Source: Oceanobacillus sojae
GTDB lineage: Bacteria; Bacillota; Bacilli; Bacillales; Amphibacillaceae
Direction of reading: 5' to 3'
Assembly: GCF_900162665.1 (NCBI RefSeq)
Contig: NZ_LT727811.1
Span: 438,063 to 502,062 of the forward strand
DNA: 64,000 nucleotides
Each line of letters opens with the position of its first letter. Position 1 is the stretch's first letter. Shown here one piece after another: positions 9,238 to 17,454 of the stretch. The translations under genes were made by a program, and so were the position numbers. The notes below the pieces were generated by a model. The model did not search any database, had not been told where the DNA came from, and worked only from the letters and a program-made list of their open reading frames with translations.

Positions 9238-10371
9238 CTATCTTCCCACCTCTTGATAAACCTTCAAAATAGCTTTTGTTAAAATATCTACTCCCGTTTG
9301 AAGCGCATCTTTATCAAAGGTCATATCCGGATGATGTAATCCAGGTCCTAAATCACAGCCTAATCCCAACATGGTTGCTTTTAATTCCGGCTTTTTCACA
9401 GTATAGAAATGAAAGTCATCTCCACCCGGTGTGAGAAGAGGCTCTACAATATTCCCCTCGCCCAGCACATCTGTCGCCGCCGCACGCATAAAGCTTGTTG
9501 CTTCCTCATTTGTTTCAGCTGCCGGCACACCATGGAAATCCGTCACATCAATATCTACATCATAAAGTTGCCGGATAGAATCTAAAATACCGTCTACTTT
9601 CTTCACCAGCAGCTCCATAACCTCATTCGTCTGTGCCCGTAAATCTAAACTGAATGATGCGTTCCCCGGGATAATATTTGAGCTTTTTGCTCCTGCTTGG
9701 AATTTGGTCATTTTCGCAGAGTGTGGAACTCTTGGGTCCATATGAATTTGACCGAGCATATTGACAATTTGCATACCGATTTCGATGGCATTATCGTTCA
9801 GATGCGGTCGTGCACCGTGTGCATCCTCTCCTTTAATGACAGCTTCATATGTTTTGGTTGCACCATGTACAATAACCGGAGCAGCCTGTCCTGCAGCTAC
9901 TTCCTGCTTAGGTCTGAGATGAATGCCAAACAGATAATCTACGTCTTCTACAACCTTTTCTTCCACCATTTTCAGCGCACCGCCGCCTGCTTCTTCAGCA
10001 GGCTGATAAATAAATTTAATCGCTACCTTATCTTGTATCTCCGGGATCTGTTGTAATTTCCACAGCACCCCTAATACTATTGACATGTGTGCATCATGAC
10101 CGCAGGAATGATTTGGCTGAAATTCACCGTTCACTTCCTGCCATAGTGCATCCATATCTGCACGGACACCAACTACCGGCAGACCTTTATCAAAGCTTCC
10201 AAACTTTCCAATCACGCCGGTATGATCTGGAAATGTAATTGTTTCACAGCCTGCTTCTTCTAATCTTTCTTTTATATATTTAGTAGTCTCTACTTCTTCC
10301 CAGCTGATTTCTGCGTGTGTATGTAAATGCCCAAAAGCTTCTAACACACTTTTTTCTATACTTTTTCCCAT
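9238..10371 (-). CDS. M20-family amidohydrolase (AmhX-like)
   Basis: 377 aa, full length for M20D amidohydrolases, which hydrolyse N-acyl amino acids or peptides in the cytoplasm. Metal-binding motifs are visible: the HTHAEIS region near residue 17, ADMDAL (71-76), SCGHDAH (89-95) and QPAEEAGGG (about 124-132). A dimerisation domain with GEDAHGARPH is near 176-185. ATG with GGAGAAG 5 nt upstream. It is divergent from a YfcC-family transporter, a common pairing in which the carrier supplies the substrate. B. subtilis AmhX is the closest named relative I can suggest. The substrate is unknown. Confidence 0.85.
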   Translation of the reverse strand: MGKSIEKSVLEAFGHLHTHAEISWEEVETTKYIKERLEEAGCETITFPDHTGVIGKFGSFDKGLPVVGVRADMDALWQEVNGEFQPNHSCGHDAHMSIVLGVLWKLQQIPEIQDKVAIKFIYQPAEEAGGGALKMVEEKVVEDVDYLFGIHLRPKQEVAAGQAAPVIVHGATKTYEAVIKGEDAHGARPHLNDNAIEIGMQIVNMLGQIHMDPRVPHSAKMTKFQAGAKSSNIIPGNASFSLDLRAQTNEVMELLVKKVDGILDSIRQLYDVDIDVTDFHGVPAAETNEEATSFMRAAATDVLGEGNIVEPLLTPGGDDFHFYTVKKPELKATMLGLGCDLGPGLHHPDMTFDKDALQTGVDILTKAILKVYQEVGR

Positions 10372-10535
10372 TTGTCTTCTCCGTCCTTCATTAAAATAAA
10401 TTCTATTTTTTACATTGGCAGGTCATCAGCATCCTATTTACTCAATGCTTTTCTGCTTTTACTTCCATACATGATTTTTTTCGGAAAAACTATTAAGTTG
10501 AACTAAATAATTTCCCATTGACCTGATATATGCTC

Positions 10536-10579
10536 TTGATCCATTCGTGAGAATTTTAAAATTCCCACGAATGGATCAA
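10536..10579. promoter_or_regulatory. 44-bp near-perfect palindrome in a divergent promoter region
   Basis: Outer arms of 14 bp (10536-10549 with 10566-10579, core gatccattcgtg/cacgaatggatc) are perfect complements and enclose a second palindrome, aattttaaaatt (10552-10563). Only two positions on each side are unpaired. It lies between the divergent amidohydrolase and YfcC genes, about 155 bp before the YfcC start. It could be an operator for a dimeric repressor or an RNA hairpin in the leader. There is no T-run, so it is not a simple terminator. Confidence 0.5.
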
Positions 10580-10733
10580 ATCAAGTATTGTCAGGAAATA
10601 ATACGAGCAGGGACTCACTTATAGCACGTTTTTATTACATTTTTTAAGTATTCTTATTATTTATATTGCCTTGAAGTATAAACTCTTATATAATCAATTT
10701 CAAGTTTAAGATTTTCAACGAGAGAAGGATTCT

Positions 10734-12089
10734 ATGTCACAACAAGAAAAAATAAAACAGAAAAAGAAATTCCAGCTTCCAGATGCATACGTTATCTTAT
10801 TTATTATATTATTACTAGCTGCTATTCTTACATATATTATCCCGGCAGGCAGTTTTGAAAGAGAAGCAACGGAAGAGGGAACTGATGTTATTGTTCCTGA
10901 CAGTTACAGTCAAATAGAACAGCAGCCGGTTAACTTTATTGATTTATTCAGTTCGATTCAGGAAGGATTAATTGGTGGTGCAGGATTAATTTTCCTTGTA
11001 TTGACCATCGGAGGAACTTTCGCTGTTATTGAAAAAACAGGTGCGATTGATAATCTGATTCTCAACACCATTAAACGCACCAAAAATCGGGAATGGCTCT
11101 TAATTTTAATGGTCGCCGGTCTCTTTTCTGTATTTGGCGGACTGGGAATTATTGCTAACTCCTCCATTGCTTTCATCCCAATTGGAATTATCCTGGCAAG
11201 AGCAATGAAGATGGACGCTATTGTCGGCGTCTCCATTATTTACTTAGGTGCATACTCCGGTTTTGCCATTGGATTCTTAGATCCGCAAACAACCGGATTC
11301 GCACAACAGATTGCACAGCTCCCATTATTTTCAGGACTCGCCCTAAGAATAGTTCTCTATGTCATTGTTGTCGGCGCAACCATTGCCTATATTATCTGGT
11401 ATGCCAACCGTGTTAAAAATGACCCTCAAAAAAGTATACTGAGTGGTAATCCTTTTCCCAAATTAGAAGAAAAATCCATGGATGATGTTGATGGAAAATT
11501 GACACCGACACAGCTCGCTGTTTTACTCGTATTGACAGCTACTATTGTTGTGTATGTTTACGGTGTTTTCCAATGGAATTGGGATATCAATCAAATGGCA
11601 GGTATTTTTGTCGCATTGGCAGTTGTAACCTCTCTTATCTCAAAAATAGGTGCTAATCAGATGGTAGAAGAGTTTATGAACGGTGCAAAAAGAGTACTAT
11701 ATGGCGCTTTAATTATCGGTATGGCCCGATCTATTGTTGTTATTCTGGAAAATGGACAGGTGCTGGATACTGTTGTTCATGGAATGGCGATTGCTTTAGA
11801 GCCTTTCTCCAGTGTCATGGGAGCAGTAGCAATGTTTATCGGGAATGGTCTGTTTAACCTCGTCGTTACTTCCGGTAGCGGTCAGGCAGCCATTGTTATG
11901 CCGATTATGACACCACTTGCTGATTTAATGGATATTCCGCGTCAGGTTGCTGTTCAGGCTTACACACTCGGAGACGGCTTTACCAATATTATTACGCCTC
12001 TGTCCGGTGTACTGATGGCCAATCTGGCAATCGCCGGTATTCCGTGGACAAAGTGGCTGAAATTTGCACTTCCGCTTGTCGGAATCTGA
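10734..12089 (+). CDS. YfcC-family (DcuC-like) transporter, C-terminus cut by an in-frame TGA
   Basis: 451 aa of a polytopic membrane carrier of the YfcC/C4-dicarboxylate family (basic N-terminus, first membrane segment at about 17-38, periplasmic loop, about 11 further hydrophobic segments). Conserved stretches include the GGLGIIANSSIAFIPIG and SGSGQAAIVMPIM regions. The frame stops at TGA (12087-12089). Immediately after it the same frame runs for 19 more codons (YIIGIVFIVITVLINWGPV) to TAA at 12147-12149, which looks like the missing last membrane helix and tail. A TGG-to-TGA change at a Trp codon is the simple explanation. The protein may be impaired, or this may be a sequencing error. 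Confidence 0.8.
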   Translation: MSQQEKIKQKKKFQLPDAYVILFIILLLAAILTYIIPAGSFEREATEEGTDVIVPDSYSQIEQQPVNFIDLFSSIQEGLIGGAGLIFLVLTIGGTFAVIEKTGAIDNLILNTIKRTKNREWLLILMVAGLFSVFGGLGIIANSSIAFIPIGIILARAMKMDAIVGVSIIYLGAYSGFAIGFLDPQTTGFAQQIAQLPLFSGLALRIVLYVIVVGATIAYIIWYANRVKNDPQKSILSGNPFPKLEEKSMDDVDGKLTPTQLAVLLVLTATIVVYVYGVFQWNWDINQMAGIFVALAVVTSLISKIGANQMVEEFMNGAKRVLYGALIIGMARSIVVILENGQVLDTVVHGMAIALEPFSSVMGAVAMFIGNGLFNLVVTSGSGQAAIVMPIMTPLADLMDIPRQVAVQAYTLGDGFTNIITPLSGVLMANLAIAGIPWTKWLKFALPLVGI

Positions 12090-12186
12090 TATATTATCGG
12101 TATTGTCTTTATCGTGATTACGGTTCTGATTAACTGGGGACCAGTATAATAATCAGATAGACCTTTCACAAAAAAATAATATAAAA

Positions 12187-12236
12187 AAAACGGGAAGAGC
12201 AGCTGACTGAATGCTGCTCTTCCCGTTTTATTTTTT
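12187..12236. terminator. Bidirectional terminator between convergent genes
   Basis: 17-bp perfect stem: aaaacgggaagagcagc (12187-12203) and gctgctcttcccgtttt (12213-12229) with a 9-base loop, A-run on the left and T-run on the right. It serves the YfcC gene on the plus strand and the binding-protein gene on the minus strand. Confidence 0.9.
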
Positions 12237-12319
12237 ATAAGATGTAAGACAATCATCATTTTTCGCTAAAAGTGATGCAGGGAGGATACGCATACTCTGC
12301 TGATATATCCTCTATTAAA

Positions 12320-14122
12320 TTATTCTCCTGCCCCTTCTTCCAGCAAGCTCTTCGCCTGCTCCGGATCTGCTTTTAGCTCCAGTCCGGTATCTACCAATGA
12401 GCTGAGTGTAGAAACAGCCGGTAATTTATTGCCTTCATAGAAGGAGATAAATTCCTTCTGGTTAATGGAGTATAATACAGCCTGGCGCAATGCAACATTA
12501 TCGGCAAGTACACTGTCTTCCATATTATAGCTCAGATAGGAAACACCATTACTCTCGTTTTGCTGTAAGGTTAAACTGTCATCCTCTTCCACGGTATCAT
12601 AACGATTTTCAGCTACACCATTCAGGATGTGAATCTCATTATTACGCAATGCAGATAATGCACTTTCCGGATCCTGAATAAATTTCACTACTACTTCGCT
12701 GATTTTAGGTTCATATTCAGACCCAGGCATATACCCAGGGTTCTTCACAAAATCCGCTTCATAGTCATTTTTAGAAACCATAATGTATGGTCCGCTTGCA
12801 TAAAGCGTGTTTTCTTCATTACTATCTTCCAGCACGGTTCGCTGGTCCCCATAGGCCACATCTTCATTGACGTCATAGTCTTCTACATCAAATGTATTGA
12901 TGCTTTCCACCTGATCTTTTGATACAATACCAGCTGACTGATGCGCAAGATAGTTTAGTACCTGCGGGAACGGATCTGCTGTCGTAATTTTGACAACCTG
13001 ATAAGTTCCTGCATCATTATCTGCTTCTGTTTTATCTGTCGTTAATGAACCGATTTCTGTATCGAGTCCTTCTTCTAACGCCTGTTTAATTGTATTTCCA
13101 TCTACAGAAGAAGTGTCTTCTAATTCAGAAAGATCATCTACAATTTCAATCGTTTCCATACTTTCATGCAGACTGTAAGTACGATGATCCGGAACAGAAT
13201 TTGGATCCTTTGCCCGCTCTAAACTGAATTGAACATCTTCTGCCCCTACACGTTCACCTGTATCAGCTGCTGTATCGCCATCTACCTCTGCAAAATTAAT
13301 ATCATCGCGGAGCAAGAAATAAAAATCCTGACTGCCATCAGCAATGACATGGTTTAAAGAAAGGGAGCCATCGGAAACTACCTCATCATCATCTGTTAAA
13401 TTGACTAAACGAACATACATATTTGTATTTAATGTATTGATAGAGCCGTCATTCCCTTTAATTGGATCTAATGACGTTAAATCACTAATTGCCTGGTGAA
13501 CAAGTAATGGCTCACTATCACGTAAGGATGTATCATTATAGTCTACATTTTCCCATACTGCCGCACGTGATTTTGGCAGGCGGACTGTTTCTTCATTTAT
13601 AATATCGTGATTCACACCCTGTGCTTTTAATGAAATATAAAGCGGTGCGATATATGCCTGATCAAAAACAATTTGTTCCTCTAATTCTTTATATGTTTCT
13701 TCATATTCGCCCGGCAATTCGGTACTTGCTTTATCTACAAGCTCATCTGCTTTTTCATCTGCGAATAACGAATTATCCCCGTCTGAAGTGAACAGAGAAC
13801 GGACCGCATAATCCGGGTTCCCGGTAACTGTTGTCCAGCTGTTCAGGGCAATATCATAATTCCCCGCATCACGCTGTGTCGTAAAGCTGCCGTAATCCGG
13901 CTGGATATTTAATTCTACGTTAAAGCCTGTATTTGTTAATTGATCCCGCAGAATATTCACATCATTTTCCTGGGTACTTGTTGCTAATATTTCAATGGTC
14001 GGCTGGTCTGCATCTCCACCACCGCCGCCTGACCCTTCTTCCTGAACATCAGATTCTGTATTTACACACCCTGCTAACAGTAAAGCAAGTACGAGCAGAA
14101 AAGAAAAACTCCATTTCTTCAT
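12320..14122 (-). CDS. Circularly permuted family-5 (Dpp/Opp-type) substrate-binding lipoprotein
   Basis: 600 aa. A lipoprotein signal (LLLAGC, Cys19) is followed by a Gly-rich linker (about 31-36). Domain order is unusual. Residues about 41-200 correspond to the part normally found near the C-terminus of DppA/OppA proteins (ILRDQLTNTGFNVEL, then the NSWTTVTGNPDY region, then the YKELEEQIVFDQAYIAPLY region). Residues about 205-600 correspond to the normal N-terminal and middle parts (SDLTSLDP at the start; ALRQAVLYSINQKEF and ADPEQAKSLLEEGAG at the end). The chain thus ends where canonical proteins continue into the segment that here comes first. It lies 28 bp after the second permease gene in the same orientation. 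It probably binds peptides outside the membrane; ligand unknown. Confidence 0.85.
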   Translation of the reverse strand: MKKWSFSFLLVLALLLAGCVNTESDVQEEGSGGGGGDADQPTIEILATSTQENDVNILRDQLTNTGFNVELNIQPDYGSFTTQRDAGNYDIALNSWTTVTGNPDYAVRSLFTSDGDNSLFADEKADELVDKASTELPGEYEETYKELEEQIVFDQAYIAPLYISLKAQGVNHDIINEETVRLPKSRAAVWENVDYNDTSLRDSEPLLVHQAISDLTSLDPIKGNDGSINTLNTNMYVRLVNLTDDDEVVSDGSLSLNHVIADGSQDFYFLLRDDINFAEVDGDTAADTGERVGAEDVQFSLERAKDPNSVPDHRTYSLHESMETIEIVDDLSELEDTSSVDGNTIKQALEEGLDTEIGSLTTDKTEADNDAGTYQVVKITTADPFPQVLNYLAHQSAGIVSKDQVESINTFDVEDYDVNEDVAYGDQRTVLEDSNEENTLYASGPYIMVSKNDYEADFVKNPGYMPGSEYEPKISEVVVKFIQDPESALSALRNNEIHILNGVAENRYDTVEEDDSLTLQQNESNGVSYLSYNMEDSVLADNVALRQAVLYSINQKEFISFYEGNKLPAVSTLSSLVDTGLELKADPEQAKSLLEEGAGE

Positions 14123-14150
14123 TTTGTGTATTTCCCCCTATAATTTAAAA

Positions 14151-15644
14151 TTAATTTATTTTTGGATCTAGCGCATCACGCAGGCCGTCCCCTAAAAAGT
14201 TGAAGGCTAAAACCAGCAAAATAATCGCTATCCCCGGAAAAATTGCTAAATATGGCTCGGTTTCTAAATAAGCACTCCCGATCCGGAGGACATTCCCCCA
14301 CTCTGGAACATGAGGCTCTACACCAAGCCCCAAAAAGCTTAAACTGCTTGTTGCAATAACCGCTCCGCCGATTGTTAAGGTAGCTTTGACAATCATCGGA
14401 GCAAAAGCATTTGGAACAGCATGCTTCGTCAGGATCTTCCAATCCGATTCTCCCAATGCCTTGGCTGCTTCAATATATTCTAAATTCGATACCATTAAAA
14501 TATTGGCCCGCATCGTTCTCGCATAAATCGGAATCGATCCTATACTTAAGGCAATAATTAAATTGATCGTACTGGACCCGAATGCTGCGATAATGGCAAT
14601 AGCTAATAAAATTCCCGGAATGGCATACAAAGCATCCATCACACGCATGATGACCTGATCGGTAGCTTTATAATAATAGCCTGCCAAAGCCCCTAACAAT
14701 CCACCGATAATCATTGGAATAATCGTTGTCAATAAACCGATGACTAAGGAAATCCTTGCCCCGAAAATAATTCTGGAAAATACATCGCGGCCGAAGTTAT
14801 CTGTTCCAAATGGATGCACAAAGCTCGGTCCCTGCAGCAGGGAACTGTAATCATTTGCTGTTGCAAAGCTCGTTACAAACGTACCGAAGCTGGTAATGGA
14901 TATCGAAAAGGTAAAGATAACAAATAATAAACCAATCATTGCGGTAAAGCTTTTACCCAGCTTTATCCAGAAAAATTGCCATTTATCAACAACGGACTGA
15001 TCTTTCTTAGATGTTTTTAACAGAATACTGTAAGCAAGAATCAACCGGAATATATTCCCCGTTAACGTGGCAATAAATAAAAACACAGCTAGCAGGCGCA
15101 ATGACTTTTTCCCGGCTAATGAGGTATCATCCTGCCGATGAAAGAAAATTACCAAAGCTATATCAATAATTAATAACGCCAGTAAAATACCCATAGACAG
15201 CATGAAATTATTAGATACATAAGCTTTAAATAAATTCAATGATGTAACCGCAATAATAAGAAAATCTGTAATGAGCATATAATATGCAAATGTGTATTCA
15301 ATAGATGTGTTCTTCTTTAAAACCCGAAAAGCAAATGTTGCTGTAAAAACATTTCCGCAGGCTAACGACAGAACCTGTACTGCTGCCAGCATACGTGTAC
15401 GATTTCCGATTTCTCCTGTCTGCAATAAATCTTTACGTAATAAGAGCACGATAAACAGCTGGTATAAGCTGTTTATCAAAAAGATAACAGTAAAAATGCT
15501 GAAAACGGTGTGAAATGTATTCGTGCCAAAATCATAACTGTTGAACAGAAAAATCAACGTTAATACGATAGATATAACAAATGCAAAGTGACCGTGCTTA
15601 TACAGGTCGGATCGCTTTAATGACTGTAGATTAGCATGATTCAT
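14151..15644 (-). CDS. DppC-type ABC permease with extra N-terminal membrane domain
   Basis: 497 aa against about 300 for canonical DppC/OppC. The last 280 residues are a normal BPD_transp_1 permease: the GTDNFGRDVFSRIIFGAR motif, then the EAA loop EAAKALGESDWKILTKHAVPNA and the SSLSFLGLGV region. The first 220 residues add about six extra membrane segments not usual for this family, reminiscent of an unrelated polytopic domain. ATG with GGAGGGTGA upstream, 17 bp after the DppB-type gene. It forms the translocation pore with that partner. The role of the extension is unknown. Confidence 0.85.
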   Translation of the reverse strand: MNHANLQSLKRSDLYKHGHFAFVISIVLTLIFLFNSYDFGTNTFHTVFSIFTVIFLINSLYQLFIVLLLRKDLLQTGEIGNRTRMLAAVQVLSLACGNVFTATFAFRVLKKNTSIEYTFAYYMLITDFLIIAVTSLNLFKAYVSNNFMLSMGILLALLIIDIALVIFFHRQDDTSLAGKKSLRLLAVFLFIATLTGNIFRLILAYSILLKTSKKDQSVVDKWQFFWIKLGKSFTAMIGLLFVIFTFSISITSFGTFVTSFATANDYSSLLQGPSFVHPFGTDNFGRDVFSRIIFGARISLVIGLLTTIIPMIIGGLLGALAGYYYKATDQVIMRVMDALYAIPGILLAIAIIAAFGSSTINLIIALSIGSIPIYARTMRANILMVSNLEYIEAAKALGESDWKILTKHAVPNAFAPMIVKATLTIGGAVIATSSLSFLGLGVEPHVPEWGNVLRIGSAYLETEPYLAIFPGIAIILLVLAFNFLGDGLRDALDPKIN

Positions 15645-15661
15645 GTAACGATCTCACCCTC

Positions 15662-17074
15662 CTAACTATTCTTCATTTGCGAACGGATACGCGGATTCAG
15701 CATCGCATAAACAAGATCTACAATTAAATTAACAATCGAAATGGTAATAGCGATATAAACAACACCTGCCAGAATTGCCGGTGTATCAGGAATAAATTGC
15801 TTATCCACAATATAGCTCCCTAATCCGCTGATATTAAAGACTTTCTCCGTAACGGCAGCTCCGCCGAGCATACCGCCAAACTGCAGTCCGATAACCGTCA
15901 AAATAGGAATCCAGGCATTTCTCAGCGCATGGCCGGTAAATGTTTCCCGTCCGTTTAACCCTTTAGCTTTTGCTGTAATCATATAATCTTCATTCATAAC
16001 CTCCAGCATAGAGGAGCGTGTCATCCTGGCAATCGCTGCAGCCAGCCCTGTTCCTAATACAACAACCGGCATAATAAGCGATAACATGTTACCCGGCGAA
16101 TAACTGGACGGCAGCAGATCTCCCTGAATCGAAAAGGTGAGAATAAAAATAAGACCTTGCCAAAAGCTTGGGATAGATAAGCCGATTAAGGCAATGAACA
16201 TAAATGTATAATCCCAGAATGAATTGACACGTGCTGCCGAAATCATCCCAACCGGCACAGCAATAATAACTGCCAGAATAAGAGAAGAAATTGCTAGAAT
16301 CAGTGTCACAGGAAAACGATTTGAAATACTGTTCATAATCACTTCATTGCCTGTATAAGAATGCCCTAAATCAAACGTCAGAATACCGCTCAACGCATTC
16401 CATAACTGCACGAAATAAGACTGATCCAAACCATACTGGATATTAAAAGCATCCCGCTGTGCCTGGGTTGCAGACTCACCCAATATATTCGCAGCCGCAT
16501 CAGATGGCGAAATATACAGAATGGTAAATACAATGACGATAACAGAAATAATCACAAAAAATGTCATGACCACCCGTTCAAACACAAAACGCCTAAAGGC
16601 ACCTTGATAAATAAAGTACATACTGTAGGCTAAAATTCCCGGAATAAATGTAAGTATGATAAAACGCTTATCCAGCAAAAGACCGTGGAAAAATTCCATA
16701 TAGTTCATCGGCCTTCTTGCCTCTAACCCAAGTTCATCCTCCACCATTGCTTTTGAACGCTTCCTGAGCTGCCGCTGAACAAATTTTTCTTTTTCTGCTT
16801 CTTTGATTGAACGCTGGAAGTAGGCCTGCTTTTTATCATATTGCTTTTCATAATCGCTTTTTAAAGCTGCATATGCCTTTGATTTCATAAAATTATGCAT
16901 TTTTTCCTTAAATAAAGCATCATATGTATTAGACTTTCTTTTACTGAAATAGATACAGAGAGCAATTATATGAATTGGAAACCCGATTAAAAATGGAATC
17001 CATCTCAGAAAGATCTGACGATGAACAATTAAAAAACCGCGGGATAACACATTCTCAGAAGTTGAATTTGACAA
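15662..17074 (-). CDS. DppB-type ABC permease with N-terminal membrane and coiled-coil extension
   Basis: 470 aa against about 310 for canonical DppB/OppB. The C-terminal 300 residues hold the standard permease: a first helix near 165-190, ISPSDAAANILG, the LGHSYTG region, the EAA loop ITAKAKGLNGRETFTGHALRNA and GGAAVTEKVFNISGLG. The N-terminal part has a membrane segment at about 22-43, a Lys/Glu-rich probable coiled coil (about 45-112) and a further hydrophobic segment (about 135-158). The start is TTG at 17074 with AAGGA upstream. First gene of the minus-strand half of the transporter locus. Confidence 0.85.
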   Translation of the reverse strand: MSNSTSENVLSRGFLIVHRQIFLRWIPFLIGFPIHIIALCIYFSKRKSNTYDALFKEKMHNFMKSKAYAALKSDYEKQYDKKQAYFQRSIKEAEKEKFVQRQLRKRSKAMVEDELGLEARRPMNYMEFFHGLLLDKRFIILTFIPGILAYSMYFIYQGAFRRFVFERVVMTFFVIISVIVIVFTILYISPSDAAANILGESATQAQRDAFNIQYGLDQSYFVQLWNALSGILTFDLGHSYTGNEVIMNSISNRFPVTLILAISSLILAVIIAVPVGMISAARVNSFWDYTFMFIALIGLSIPSFWQGLIFILTFSIQGDLLPSSYSPGNMLSLIMPVVVLGTGLAAAIARMTRSSMLEVMNEDYMITAKAKGLNGRETFTGHALRNAWIPILTVIGLQFGGMLGGAAVTEKVFNISGLGSYIVDKQFIPDTPAILAGVVYIAITISIVNLIVDLVYAMLNPRIRSQMKNS

Positions 17075-17454
17075 TAGGTTCCTTACTCCCTTCTTTAAAT
17101 CTTGATAATTCCTACCTACTTAGTATAGAATATGCTTATTAGGAATTATAGAAAGGAATGATGTAATTGTCAAATTAATTTTATTGACTTTGGCAGTTTT
17201 CCGTACAGATTTCATGAAATAAGTGTCTACTAATCTTAAAGTCTTAAAATTAATTGTAATACCATTACACACTTCCTGTTATATATATATGTATAGACTC
17301 AGAGCCCTGTTTATTCACCCAGAAAAAATTATTCTGGCATGTCTTAATTGAAATAGCAATTTTTCTTATTTTCTTATCAGGTTAAATGTTCTGCCGCTCT
17401 GGTGTACAGGGGTATATAATAAACCAAATATATTAATTAAATGGAGATATGATA
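17075..17454. other. Divergent intergenic region of the ABC transporter locus
   Basis: About 380 bases between the permease operon and the ATPase gene, AT-rich with long A/T runs. It must carry two divergent promoters. No convincing operator, riboswitch or gene was found on either strand. Confidence 0.4.
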
